Of a stretch of DNA of 64,000 bases, positions 53,362 to 62,553 are shown piece after piece. The stretch covers positions 1-64,000 of the forward strand of contig NBTC02000002.1 of NCBI GenBank assembly GCA_002082245.2, written 5' to 3'. The notes under the pieces are model-generated. The model saw only the letters and a program-made list of their open reading frames with translations, did not search any database and was not told the origin of the DNA. The stretch comes from Yersinia enterocolitica (GTDB lineage: Bacteria > Pseudomonadota > Gammaproteobacteria > Enterobacterales > Enterobacteriaceae). Position 1 is the stretch's first letter; every line of letters begins with the position of its first letter. The translations under genes were made by a program, and so were the position numbers.

Positions 53362-55595
53362 TGGGTCAGGAAAATTTACTTAACAGCGGTAGTGAAACAG
53401 CCTCAGGGGATAGCCGTACCCCAACCGATTCGGTCTTTACCCTCAATGTGCGGCCAGACAATATCGGTGTGATCACCATTGATGTTATTGGTGACAAAGT
53501 GAATACCTTAAAGGCTGAATTTGCAGAGCAAATTGCCGAGATACTGCAACAAGCGCAGGCTTTATCACAATTGCAGGGGCTGGTTATTATTTCTGGCAAG
53601 CCAGACTCTTTTATTGCAGGTGCTGATATCACCATGATTGCCGCTTGCCGTACCGCGCACGATGCGCGTGTATTGGCACAGAAAGGGCAATCTGTTCTAG
53701 CGCAGATCGCTGCATTCCCCATACCGGTGGTGGCTGCTATCCATGGTGCTTGCCTGGGCGGTGGTTTGGAGCTGGCGCTAGCGTGCCATAGTCGCATCTG
53801 TTCGCTAGATGACAAAACGGTACTCGGTTTGCCAGAGGTTCAACTGGGTCTGTTGCCCGGATCGGGTGGTACACAACGCTTGCCGCGGTTGATTGGTGTC
53901 AGCAAAGCACTGGATATGATTCTTACCGGCAGACAAGTCCGTGCGCGCCAGGCGCTTAAGATGGGGCTGGTGGACGATGCGGTGCCCCTCGATATCTTGT
54001 TAGATGTGGCGGTCAAACGGGCCAAAGCGGGTTGGCTCGATAGGCCAGTTTTACCTTGGCAGGAACGTCTACTTAGCGGCCCATTGGGTAAAGCATTACT
54101 GTTTAAGATTGTGCGTAAAAAAACGCTGGCGCAGACCAAGGGCCATTATCCGGCGGCGGAGCGCATTATTGATGTGGTGCGTAAAGGATTGGACTACGGT
54201 GGCCCCAGTGGTTATGAAGCGGAAGCCAGAGCCTTTGGTGATCTGGCCATGTCTCCCCAGTCATCTGCTTTGCGTAGCTTGTTCTTTGCCACAACATCAC
54301 TGAAAAAGGAGACCGGTGGTACAGCGCAGCCTCGTGCTATTCATCGTGTTGGGGTCTTGGGTGGCGGTTTGATGGGGGGCGGAATTGCCAATGTAACGGC
54401 CACTCGCGCAGGCTTGCCGGTACGTATCAAAGATATTAATCCGCAAGGGATTAATCAGGCGCTAAAATACACTTGGGATGCCTTAGGCAAGCGGGTTCGC
54501 AGTAAGCGTATGCGCCCGGCTGAACGGCAGCGCCAGATGATGCTGATTTCCGGCAGCACAGATTATTGCGGTTTTGACTCGGTTGATATCGTAGTTGAAG
54601 CTGTATTTGAAGATTTATCATTGAAGCAGCAAATGGTTGCTGATATCGAACGTTTCGGCGCAGCACATACCATTTTTGCCTCCAATACCTCCTCATTGCC
54701 GATAAGCCAAATTGCTGCGCAGGCACAGCGACCAGAACAGGTGATCGGCCTGCACTACTTTAGCCCGGTAGATAAAATGCCGCTGGTTGAAGTGATTCCT
54801 CATGCAAAAACCAGCGAAGAAACTATCGCAACCACAGTAGCTTTGGCGCGTAAACAAGGTAAAACAGCTATTGTCGTGGCTGATTGCGCTGGGTTTTATG
54901 TAAACCGAATTCTGGCTCCATATATCAACGAAGCTGCTCGCTGTGTACTGGACGGTGAACCTATCGATTCTGTTGACAAAGCGTTGGTGAATTTTGGCTT
55001 CCCGGTTGGGCCGATCACACTGTTGGATGAAGTTGGTATTGATGTAGGTACCAAAATCATGCCGATTCTGGTTGAGCAACTAGGGCCGCGTTTTGCTGCA
55101 CCTCCATCATTTGATGTCATCTTGAAGGATGGACGGAAAGGGCGTAAAAATGGCCGTGGCTTTTATCTCTATCCGGCAGCAACCAAAGGTATTAACTGGA
55201 AGAAAAAACAGGATAAACAAGTCGATACCAGTGTTTATGTCTTGCTGGGTGTGACGCCGAAAGCCCATATCGAGTCCTCGGTGATAGCACAGCGTTGTAC
55301 CATGATGATGTTGAATGAAGCAGCACGTTGTCTGGATGAATCGATAATTCGTAACCCACGCGATGGTGATATTGGTGCTGTGTTTGGCATCGGCTTCCCG
55401 CCATTCCTCGGGGGGCCTTTCCGCTATCTGGATAGTCTGGGGGTGGAGAAGGTCGTGAAAACACTCAGATTGTTGGCACAACAATACGGCGAACGTTTTG
55501 AACCTTGCCAACTGCTGGTGAGCATGGCCGAACAGCAACAGACGTTTTACCCGCAGGAACGTAATCCAGATGAGGTGCCTGGCGAAGAGCGCTGA
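53361..55595 (+). CDS. fadJ: Fatty acid oxidation complex alpha subunit FadJ
   Basis: This 744-residue multifunctional enzyme combines enoyl-CoA hydratase/isomerase (residues 30-210: [39 protein letters not shown]) with 3-hydroxyacyl-CoA dehydrogenase (NAD motif [12 protein letters not shown], then [17 protein letters not shown]). Two C-terminal helical domains follow. It is about 30 residues longer than E. coli FadJ, mainly from a polar N-terminal tail. It works with FadI in one complex. Confidence 0.93.
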   Translation: MGQENLLNSGSETASGDSRTPTDSVFTLNVRPDNIGVITIDVIGDKVNTLKAEFAEQIAEILQQAQALSQLQGLVIISGKPDSFIAGADITMIAACRTAHDARVLAQKGQSVLAQIAAFPIPVVAAIHGACLGGGLELALACHSRICSLDDKTVLGLPEVQLGLLPGSGGTQRLPRLIGVSKALDMILTGRQVRARQALKMGLVDDAVPLDILLDVAVKRAKAGWLDRPVLPWQERLLSGPLGKALLFKIVRKKTLAQTKGHYPAAERIIDVVRKGLDYGGPSGYEAEARAFGDLAMSPQSSALRSLFFATTSLKKETGGTAQPRAIHRVGVLGGGLMGGGIANVTATRAGLPVRIKDINPQGINQALKYTWDALGKRVRSKRMRPAERQRQMMLISGSTDYCGFDSVDIVVEAVFEDLSLKQQMVADIERFGAAHTIFASNTSSLPISQIAAQAQRPEQVIGLHYFSPVDKMPLVEVIPHAKTSEETIATTVALARKQGKTAIVVADCAGFYVNRILAPYINEAARCVLDGEPIDSVDKALVNFGFPVGPITLLDEVGIDVGTKIMPILVEQLGPRFAAPPSFDVILKDGRKGRKNGRGFYLYPAATKGINWKKKQDKQVDTSVYVLLGVTPKAHIESSVIAQRCTMMMLNEAARCLDESIIRNPRDGDIGAVFGIGFPPFLGGPFRYLDSLGVEKVVKTLRLLAQQYGERFEPCQLLVSMAEQQQTFYPQERNPDEVPGEER

Positions 55596-56054
55596 GTTTG
55601 CAAAAGGGTATTGCTCACGGGGCTTGGTCGCATTTTTCCACTAAACAGGCGGCCGACTAACACCTATTCTTAAGAGTGTGAGCAGGATCACCACCTGCAA
55701 TTCTAAGGGATTAGGTGGCTGTACACCGGGGGCAACCCGCGCTACCTTAACCAGAATCACGTTAAGTGACTATTCGTGCCAAAATGTATTAATAGGCACT
55801 TATTGCGCAGGTGATAAAGTTTAGATTAAGCTGTTGATATGGTTATTATGTAACCATTCAAGGTTGGCTGCCGGTATGCTCGGTGTAAAAAGCAGCCATT
55901 TTCTTTACCTTAAGTTTCAGGCAAAATGCCCGGCCGCCATAGAGAGACGGCGCGTTATCGTTATGAAGTTTCTTTGCCCATGGCAAAGGTTTCGGCGGTA
56001 CAGCACGCAAAGCGTTTCTGTATAGCGTTATTTTGTTAACAAAAACGGTGCAAT
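55596..56054. other. Intergenic gap between fadJ and sixA, nothing recognised
   Basis: A 459-bp stretch. No coding frame with a family match and no clear terminator or repeat. Short inverted segments near 55740-55775 are too weak to call. The sixA promoter must lie in its right half. Confidence 0.4.
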
Positions 56055-56546
56055 ATGCAAGTTTTCATTATGCGTCACGGTGACGCGGCCCTTGATGCAG
56101 CAAGTGATGCACAACGGCCTCTTACTCTGTGTGGTCAGGATGAGTCACGTCAGATAGCAAGCTGGCTAAGCGAGCAGTCTGTTGATATCGATCAGATTTT
56201 GGTTAGCCCTTATCTACGCGCAGCGCAAACATTAGACGTCGCGCGTGAGGTGATTACGCTACCGGCAGAGCAGGAAGTGATGCCAGAATTAACGCCGGGT
56301 GGGGATGCCGCTTTTGTCTGCTGCTATTTGCAGGCATTGGCAAAAGAAGATTGTGCCGCAGTGCTGGTCATTTCGCACTTGCCGCTGGTCGGGTATCTGG
56401 TTTCTGAGCTTTGTCCAGGGCAATGCCCACCAATGTTTGCCACCTCGGCAATCGCCTGTGTTGATCTTAATGGTGATACCGGGAAGGGGACACTTGATTG
56501 GCAGGTCAGCCCGTCACAACTGTTGGCAAAGACTTGCCACGGTTAA
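56055..56546 (+). CDS. sixA: Phosphohistidine phosphatase SixA
   Basis: This 163-residue histidine phosphatase has the catalytic motif MRHGDAALDA (His8), the second His in LVISHLPLVGYL and VSPYLRAAQTLDVA. In E. coli SixA dephosphorylates phosphohistidine on the nitrogen PTS protein NPr and on the ArcB HPt domain. The length is typical. It is a single gene, convergent with smrB. Confidence 0.92.
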   Translation: MQVFIMRHGDAALDAASDAQRPLTLCGQDESRQIASWLSEQSVDIDQILVSPYLRAAQTLDVAREVITLPAEQEVMPELTPGGDAAFVCCYLQALAKEDCAAVLVISHLPLVGYLVSELCPGQCPPMFATSAIACVDLNGDTGKGTLDWQVSPSQLLAKTCHG

Positions 56547-56622
56547 AACAGTGTTAGTGAATATTCAATCGGCGCGGCATCTCTGTCGCGCCTTTGTTTT
56601 TCTGTCAAACCGTATTTCGCGT

Positions 56623-57156
56623 CTATTCTTCTAACTCAATTAAGACCAGTAATGCCGCAGTCCCACCCCAATCTTTAGGGGCTTGATGGAATGCCAGCAC
56701 ATCAGGGTGCTGCGCCAGCCACAAAGGGGTTTGCTGCTTCAGAACATGTTTGCCGTGGCCATGCATCACGCAGGCACAATGCACATGCTCCCGCTTACAG
56801 GCAGCAATCAGTGCGCCCAACTCCTGTTTGGCCTGTTTCTGGGTTAATCCGTGTAAATCCAAAAACATATCGGGCGAGTAATCACCGCGCCGCAGCTTTT
56901 TAACTTCAAAATGATCAACGCCAGGCCGCACATAGCGGGTGGGACCGTCGTAATCCAACTGCGGTTGGAATTCATCGGAAAAATAATAACTGGCATCAAC
57001 CTGCTCTTGCAGTAATTTTTCCGGTGCGATTCTTTTGCCCAACTTGGGCGGTGTATGCAGAACAATCGTATCTTGTTTCAGCTTCTTCGCCCCAACTATT
57101 GACTCCTTAAATAGCTGTAAATCATCAGTCGTGAGGTGATATTTATTTTTCATCAT
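56623..57156 (-). CDS. smrB: Ribosome rescue endonuclease SmrB
   Basis: This 177-residue Smr-domain protein has a basic N-terminal tail that contacts ribosomes (residues 1-80). The C-terminal Smr nuclease domain has [19 protein letters not shown] and [20 protein letters not shown]. SmrB cleaves mRNA between collided ribosomes. The start may be 57156 or the second ATG at 57153. It is divergent from prmB, with an ERIC element in the gap. Confidence 0.9.
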   Translation of the reverse strand: MMKNKYHLTTDDLQLFKESIVGAKKLKQDTIVLHTPPKLGKRIAPEKLLQEQVDASYYFSDEFQPQLDYDGPTRYVRPGVDHFEVKKLRRGDYSPDMFLDLHGLTQKQAKQELGALIAACKREHVHCACVMHGHGKHVLKQQTPLWLAQHPDVLAFHQAPKDWGGTAALLVLIELEE

Positions 57157-57223
57157 CAGTTCGTTGTACTTATTTGATTACCTCCAGTTTACCTGTTGAA
57201 CGTCATCTGTCTAAATAAATGTC

Positions 57224-57350
57224 TATACCCGTCATATTTCAAGGTGTAGGTGTGTTGGCTGCCCTCGCTTACCCGAATCACTTACTTGTGTAAGCTCATC
57301 GGGATTATCTCGGTTGCCGCCTTCCTACGCCTCGAAATCTATTGGGTATA
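57224..57350. repeat. Full-length ERIC element (127 bp)
   Basis: The element runs from TATACCCGTCATATTTCAAG to CTCGAAATCTATTGGGTATA and is exactly 127 bp, the canonical ERIC length. The ends are inverted repeats. The centre ACTTACTTGTGTAAGCTCAT matches the conserved ERIC core. It sits between the divergent smrB and prmB. Confidence 0.88.
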
Positions 57351-57357
57351 GGTATGT

Positions 57358-57396
57358 CGTCATATTTCAAGGTGTAGGTGTATTGGCTGTTCTCGC
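57358..57396. repeat. Partial second ERIC copy in direct orientation
   Basis: 39 bp matching bases 57230-57268 of the adjacent ERIC with three mismatches (CGTCATATTTCAAGGTGTAG, then TGTATTGGCTG). It begins 8 bp after the full element and has no right end, so it is a truncated tandem copy close to the prmB promoter. Confidence 0.75.
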
Positions 57397-57547
57397 AATC
57401 AAGCGGTTATCCATACAATTTTCAATGTTAATGTGCTTTTCATTATTCGGTTATCATTCAACTGATGTATTGCTGCTGATTTGTCGCGGGCTTCATGGCA
57501 AACTAGGGGATAGATAATGATTTTTCGCACCGTTGTTGGAGAATACC

Positions 57548-58480
57548 TTGGACAAGATTTTCGTCGATGAAGCAGTAAATGAGCTGCACACCATTCAGGA
57601 TATGCTGCGCTGGGCAGTTAGCCGGTTTAATGCGGCCAATATTTTTTATGGTCACGGTACTGATAATCCGTGGGACGAAGCAGTACAACTGGTTTTCCCA
57701 AGCCTATTTTTACCGATAGATATCCCTGAGGATATGCGCAGTGCGCGCCTGACGTCGAGCGAGCGGCACCGTATTGTCGAACGGGTGATCCGCCGGGTTA
57801 ACGAGCGAATTCCGGTTGCTTATCTGACCAATAAAGCTTGGTTCTGCGGCATGGAATATTATGTTGATGAGCGTGTATTGGTGCCACGTTCACCGATAGC
57901 TGAATTGATTAATAACAGCTTTGATGGTCTGATCAGACACCAGCCTAAGCATATTCTGGATATGTGTACCGGTAGTGGTTGTATTGCTATTGCTTGTGCC
58001 TATGCCTTCCCAGACGCTGAAGTGGATGCTGTTGATATCTCTAATGATGTTCTGGCAGTAACTGAACATAATATTCAACAGCATGAGATGGAACATCAGG
58101 TCACACCGATTCGCTCTGACCTGTTCCGTGATTTACCGCCAATCAAATATGACTTGATTGTCACTAATCCACCGTATGTTGATGCCGAAGATATGGCCGA
58201 CTTACCGCAGGAGTTCCGCTTCGAGCCTGAACTTGGGTTGGCTGCTGGCAGCGATGGCTTGAAACTGGCTCGCCGTATTCTGGCTTGCGCCCCGGACTTC
58301 TTGCAAGATGATGGCGTGTTGATTTGCGAAGTGGGCAACAGCATGGTGCATTTGATGGACATATATCCTGATGTGCCTTTCACCTGGCTGGAGTTCGACA
58401 ACGGCGGTGATGGCGTATTTATGCTGACCAAACAGCAACTGATTGACTGCGCTCCGCATTTTAGTATGTACCGCGATTAA
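57548..58480 (+). CDS. prmB: Ribosomal protein uL3 (L3) glutamine N5-methyltransferase PrmB
   Basis: This 310-residue SAM-dependent methyltransferase has [21 protein letters not shown] (SAM loop) and the catalytic NPPY motif in [14 protein letters not shown], which binds the Gln side chain of ribosomal protein L3. The start is the TTG at 57548 ([10 protein letters not shown]), with GGAG six bases upstream, matching the E. coli N-terminus. It lies upstream of aroC, as in E. coli. Confidence 0.92.
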   Translation: MDKIFVDEAVNELHTIQDMLRWAVSRFNAANIFYGHGTDNPWDEAVQLVFPSLFLPIDIPEDMRSARLTSSERHRIVERVIRRVNERIPVAYLTNKAWFCGMEYYVDERVLVPRSPIAELINNSFDGLIRHQPKHILDMCTGSGCIAIACAYAFPDAEVDAVDISNDVLAVTEHNIQQHEMEHQVTPIRSDLFRDLPPIKYDLIVTNPPYVDAEDMADLPQEFRFEPELGLAAGSDGLKLARRILACAPDFLQDDGVLICEVGNSMVHLMDIYPDVPFTWLEFDNGGDGVFMLTKQQLIDCAPHFSMYRD

Positions 58481-58561
58481 TCGATCTCTGCTTATAAAGT
58501 CTGTCAGTGTGATAAATATCATGCTGGCAGATTGTTTATGACTAAATGGTAAGGAGCCGTG

Positions 58562-59647
58562 ATGGCTGGCAACAGTATTGGGCAGTTTTTCCGCGTCACC
58601 ACTTTTGGTGAATCTCACGGCATCGCCTTGGGGTGTATTATTGATGGCGTCCCGCCGGGCATTCCAATCACTGAAGCTGACATTCAGTTGGATCTCGACC
58701 GGCGTCGCCCGGGTACCTCACGCTATACCACTCAACGCCGCGAGCCGGATCAGGTGCGTATTTTATCTGGCGTGTTTGAGGGAGTAACCACCGGTACCAG
58801 CATCGGGTTGATGATTGAGAATACTGACCAGCGGTCACAGGATTACAGCACGATTAAAGATGTCTTCCGCCCAGGCCATGCTGACTATACCTACGAACAA
58901 AAATACGGCGTGCGTGACTATCGGGGAGGGGGCCGTTCTTCAGCCCGTGAAACCGCGATGCGTGTTGCCGCCGGTGCCATTGCTAAAAAGTATCTGGCGC
59001 AGAAATTCGGGGTGCAGGTGCGTGGCTATCTGGCACAAATTGGCGATATTAGTTGTGATTTGATTGATTGGGATTTGGTTGAACAAAATCCGTTCTTCTG
59101 TCCAGATGCCAGTAAGTTGGAGCCGCTGGATGCGCTGATGCGTGAACTGAAAAAAGCCGGTGACTCTATTGGAGCCAAAATTACCGTGGTCGCTGAACAC
59201 GTGCCGGTTGGTTTGGGTGAGCCAGTATTTGACCGTTTAGATGCAGATTTGGCCCATGCGCTGATGAGTATCAATGCGGTGAAAGGGGTGGAAATCGGTG
59301 ATGGTTTTGCTGTTGTTACTAAGCGTGGTAGTGAAAACCGTGATGAGATTACCCCACAAGGTTTCCAGAGCAATCATGCCGGGGGCATTTTAGGCGGCAT
59401 CAGCAGCGGGCAACCGGTTGTGGCCCATATCGCCTTGAAACCGACATCCAGCATTATGGTACCAGGGCAAACCATTAACCGGCAGGGTGAGGCGGTTGAG
59501 ATGGTTACCCGTGGTCGCCATGACCCTTGTGTCGGTATTCGCGCCGTCCCTATTGCTGAGGCCATGATGGCTATTGTGTTAATGGATCACTTGCTGCGCC
59601 AGCGTGCACAGTGCGGTGATGTGGTTTCCGACGTTCCGCGCTGGTAG
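58562..59647 (+). CDS. aroC: Chorismate synthase AroC
   Basis: This 361-residue enzyme makes chorismate from EPSP, using reduced FMN. Signatures are [60 protein letters not shown] and [19 protein letters not shown] 58562 has AAGGAG five bases upstream. Length and all motifs are normal. mepA follows five bases after the stop. Confidence 0.95.
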   Translation: MAGNSIGQFFRVTTFGESHGIALGCIIDGVPPGIPITEADIQLDLDRRRPGTSRYTTQRREPDQVRILSGVFEGVTTGTSIGLMIENTDQRSQDYSTIKDVFRPGHADYTYEQKYGVRDYRGGGRSSARETAMRVAAGAIAKKYLAQKFGVQVRGYLAQIGDISCDLIDWDLVEQNPFFCPDASKLEPLDALMRELKKAGDSIGAKITVVAEHVPVGLGEPVFDRLDADLAHALMSINAVKGVEIGDGFAVVTKRGSENRDEITPQGFQSNHAGGILGGISSGQPVVAHIALKPTSSIMVPGQTINRQGEAVEMVTRGRHDPCVGIRAVPIAEAMMAIVLMDHLLRQRAQCGDVVSDVPRW

Positions 59648-59652
59648 GCACA

Positions 59653-60498
59653 ATGAACAAATGGATTGTGGGTGCAGTGGCACTTGCCGCTACCGTAGCA
59701 CTCACCGCTATAGCCCCGGTCATGGCGGCGACGCCATGGCAACAGATAGCCAACCCGGTTGCAGGTTCTCCACAGTCGATTGGTGGTTTTGCCAACGGCT
59801 GCGTTATTGGTGCAATGCCTTTGCCGCTCCAATCGGCAGATTATCAGGTGATGCGCCCGGATCAGCGCCGTTATTTCGGTCATCCTGATTTACTGAACTT
59901 TATCCACCGTCTGAGTGCGCAGGCTGAGCAACATCGCTTGGGAACGGTATTGATTGGCGATATGGCAATGCCCGCCGGTGGGCGCTTTAGTAGTGGGCAT
60001 GACAGCCATCAATCTGGTCTGGATGTGGATATCTGGTTACAACTGCCAGTACAGCGCTGGAGCCAACAGCAATTGCTGAAACCGCAACCTGTTGATTTGG
60101 TGGCAGCCGACGGCAAACGGGTCGTCCCCGCACTGTGGCAACCTCAGGTCGAGAGCCTTATCAAGTTAGCGGCTAACGATAACGAAGTGACGCGTATTTT
60201 CGTCAATCCGGCGATTAAAAAGCAACTGTGTCTGGATGCCGGAACGGATCGTAATTGGTTGCATAAAGTGCGCCCGTGGTTCGGCCATCGTGCACATATG
60301 CATGTAAGATTGCGCTGCCCGGCAGATAGCCTGGAGTGTTTGGATCAAGACACGCCTCCTGCGGGGGATGGTTGTGGTGCAGAACTGGAAAGCTGGTTCC
60401 AGCCCCATCAACCGAGTGCTAAACCGGGTAAAACCTTACCCCCACCATTGCCGCCTTCATGTCAGGCTTTGTTGGATAACCATTTTGCTGCGGAATAA
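59653..60498 (+). CDS. mepA: Penicillin-insensitive murein endopeptidase MepA
   Basis: This 281-residue periplasmic LAS-type zinc peptidase cleaves D-Ala-meso-DAP cross-links. The signal peptide ends [11 protein letters not shown]. Zinc ligands are in [15 protein letters not shown] and the late [11 protein letters not shown]. Six or more Cys support disulfides. It is in one operon with aroC, yfcA and perhaps epmC. Confidence 0.93.
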   Translation: MNKWIVGAVALAATVALTAIAPVMAATPWQQIANPVAGSPQSIGGFANGCVIGAMPLPLQSADYQVMRPDQRRYFGHPDLLNFIHRLSAQAEQHRLGTVLIGDMAMPAGGRFSSGHDSHQSGLDVDIWLQLPVQRWSQQQLLKPQPVDLVAADGKRVVPALWQPQVESLIKLAANDNEVTRIFVNPAIKKQLCLDAGTDRNWLHKVRPWFGHRAHMHVRLRCPADSLECLDQDTPPAGDGCGAELESWFQPHQPSAKPGKTLPPPLPPSCQALLDNHFAAE

Positions 60499-60501
60499 AT
60501 C

Positions 60502-61308
60502 ATGGATTGGTTTACGCTGGGCCCTGAGGTTTTAGGGATACTGTTTGTCGTCGCCTTATTGGCGGGTTTTATTGATTCCATTGCGGGTGGCGGAGGCTTG
60601 CTCACCGTGCCGGCATTACTGGCGGTTGGATTACCACCGGCACAGGCGTTGGCGACCAATAAATTGCAATCGGTCGGCGGGTCATTATCCGCCAGCCTCT
60701 ATTTTATCCGCCGTGGGGCGGTGAATTTAAAAGAGCAAAAGCTGACCATTGCTCTAACACTGGTCGGCTCAATGCTGGGTGCTATTTTGGTTCAGCATAT
60801 GCGGGCCGATATTTTGCGGCAAATTCTGCCATTGCTGGTGATAGGGATTGGTGTTTATTTTCTGCTCACTCCCAAGCTGGGTGAAGTTGATCAGCAGCGC
60901 CGTCTATCCGCACTACCCTTTGCCTTGATTGCTGGCGGTGGTGTCGGTTTTTATGATGGTTTCTTTGGCCCCGGAGCCGGTTCTTTCTATGCGCTGGCCT
61001 TTGTGACGCTGTGCGGATTTAATCTGGCAAAATCCACCGCTCATGCCAAAGTGCTTAATTTTACCTCCAACTTGGGTGGCCTGACCTTCTTCATCGTCGG
61101 CGGCAAAGTAGTGTGGAGTATCGGGTTGGTGATGCTAGTAGGGCAGGTGTTGGGCGCACGCCTTGGTGCACATATGGTGTTGACCAAAGGCCAAAAATTA
61201 ATCCGCCCAATGATTGTCGTGGTGTCATTCGTAATGAGCTGCAAGCTGCTGTATGACAGCCACGGTTCTGAGATCTCCTCCTGGTTAGGGTTACACGTTT
61301 TCGCATAA
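60502..61308 (+). CDS. yfcA: TSUP family membrane protein YfcA
   Basis: This 268-residue inner-membrane protein of the TauE/SafE (TSUP) family has about eight helices in two repeats (AGFIDSIAGGGGLLTVPALL and GGVGFYDGFFGPGAGSFYAL). The family exports small sulfur-containing or other organic anions; the substrate here is unknown. It starts four bases after mepA. Confidence 0.9.
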   Translation: MDWFTLGPEVLGILFVVALLAGFIDSIAGGGGLLTVPALLAVGLPPAQALATNKLQSVGGSLSASLYFIRRGAVNLKEQKLTIALTLVGSMLGAILVQHMRADILRQILPLLVIGIGVYFLLTPKLGEVDQQRRLSALPFALIAGGGVGFYDGFFGPGAGSFYALAFVTLCGFNLAKSTAHAKVLNFTSNLGGLTFFIVGGKVVWSIGLVMLVGQVLGARLGAHMVLTKGQKLIRPMIVVVSFVMSCKLLYDSHGSEISSWLGLHVFA

Positions 61309-61373
61309 CTTAAGGTATCAAAATAGCAGTGAGCCTGACTGTCGCTGACGATACCGCTCTTACGGACCCAAGT

Positions 61374-61916
61374 ATGACCCATGATTATCAGCAATTAATC
61401 GATGTTTTTAATGCCTGTTTTAGCGACCAATATAATACCCGGCTGGTAAAAGGTGACGATGAGCCTATTTATCTGCCTGCCGATGACGAATTTCCCTATC
61501 ATCGGGTGATTTTTGCCCATGGTTATTATGCCAGCGGAATGCATGAGATCTCCCATTGGTGTATTGCCGGTGAAGAGCGGCGCAAGTTGGTCGATTTTGG
61601 TTATTGGTACTGCCCGGATGGGCGTGATGCATTAACCCAGAGCCAGTTTGAAGTGGTTGAGATCAAGCCACAGGCACTGGAATGGATGTTCTGTGTAGCG
61701 GCGGGTTTCCCTTTCAACGTCAGTTGCGACAACCTGGAGGGGGATTGTGAGCCGGATCGCATAACATTCCAGCGCAAAGTACGCGAACAAGTGTTGTGGA
61801 ATTTAGAAAACGGTATATCCCCACGATCTGCGGGCTTTATTCAGGCACTACAATCGTTTTACAATACGCCGCCGTTGGTAGCCGCGCTTTTCCCTTACCC
61901 GGAAGATCTCGTGTAG
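61374..61916 (+). CDS. epmC: Elongation factor P hydroxylase EpmC (YfcM)
   Basis: EpmC hydroxylates the beta-lysylated Lys34 of EF-P. The 180-residue product has NTRLVKGDDEPIYLPADDE, the iron-binding HEISHWCIAG and FGYWYCPDGRDA, which match E. coli EpmC throughout. ATG 61374 (MTHDYQQLIDVF) gives the E. coli length; a GTG at 61329 would add 15 residues and cannot be excluded. Confidence 0.9.
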   Translation: MTHDYQQLIDVFNACFSDQYNTRLVKGDDEPIYLPADDEFPYHRVIFAHGYYASGMHEISHWCIAGEERRKLVDFGYWYCPDGRDALTQSQFEVVEIKPQALEWMFCVAAGFPFNVSCDNLEGDCEPDRITFQRKVREQVLWNLENGISPRSAGFIQALQSFYNTPPLVAALFPYPEDLV

Positions 61917-61958
61917 CTTGCAGCCTGGCTGTAACGCCATTATTTTTGGATATAGAAT

Positions 61959-62156
61959 ATAACCCAATAGATTTCAAGGTGTAGGAAGGCGGCAAGCAAG
62001 ATACAAATTGGGTGTAAATCATTTTGAATAGCGCTTGCGCTGGCCCGCAGGGTGAGCCTCTGATGAGGCTCATAATCCCGATGAGCCCACGACGGTAAGT
62101 GATTCGGGTTAATGAATGCTGCCAACACACCTGCGCTTTGAAATATGACGGGTTAT
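61959..62156. repeat. ERIC element with an internal insertion of about 71 bp
   Basis: The ends (ATAACCCAATAGATTTCAAG and GAAATATGACGGGTTAT) are ERIC termini, in the opposite orientation to the copy at 57224. Total length is 198 bp, i.e. 127 plus 71. After GTGTAGGAAGGCGGCAAGC comes non-ERIC sequence (about 62000-62070), then AATCCCGATGAGCC..AAGTGATTCGGGT resumes the ERIC core. It lies between epmC and yfcL and may be transcribed with them. Confidence 0.75.
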
Positions 62157-62168
62157 TGAGGAAAGTTG

Positions 62169-62444
62169 ATGATCGCAGAGTTCGAAACGCACATATTAGC
62201 GCAGATTGATGACATGGTAGAGCACGCCAGTGATGATGATTTATTTGCCGGCGGCTATCTGCGCGGCCATCTGACCCTAGCCGTGGCAGAATCTGAAGAG
62301 TTTGGTGAACATACGGCTGAGCAGTTACATGCCCGCGTGCAGACCAGCCTGGAAAAAGCGATCAAAGCCGGGGAGCTTTCCCCACCGGATCAGGTTTTGG
62401 TATTGGGTTTATGGGATCGTTTACTTGAGCAAGCTATAAAATAG
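62169..62444 (+). CDS. yfcL: YfcL family protein
   Basis: This 91-residue acidic, helical protein of unknown function reads [43 protein letters not shown] 62169 is preferred over the TTG at 62166, with GAGGAAAG upstream. yfcL lies between epmC and mnmC in E. coli as well. Confidence 0.88.
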   Translation: MIAEFETHILAQIDDMVEHASDDDLFAGGYLRGHLTLAVAESEEFGEHTAEQLHARVQTSLEKAIKAGELSPPDQVLVLGLWDRLLEQAIK

Positions 62445-62453
62445 CGTTCATTG

Positions 62454-62515
62454 CTGGAGTCGCGGGGGGGGGGTAGCGATGTTCGTTATTTGGCCTCGCC
62501 TCTGCGACTCCAATG
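62454..62515. other. Hairpin with a G10 tract between convergent yfcL and mnmC
   Basis: CTGGAGTCGC (62454-62463) pairs with GCGACTCCA (62506-62514). The 5' arm runs straight into ten consecutive G (62464-62473). No T-run follows, so a terminator role is uncertain. A tract of this length is prone to slippage and to sequencing error. Confidence 0.5.
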
Positions 62516-62553
62516 ACTTTGACGTCGCTGCAAGCCACCCCGCGAGCTGCCCG

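Noticed and set aside
55596..56054. Possible small RNA or repeat between fadJ and sixA
   Set aside because: No strong hairpin with a T-run and no similarity to the ERIC copies in this window.
62464..62473. Contingency-locus phase variation at the G10 tract
   Set aside because: The tract is outside coding sequence and far from any promoter of an intact gene, so switching of a gene is unlikely.
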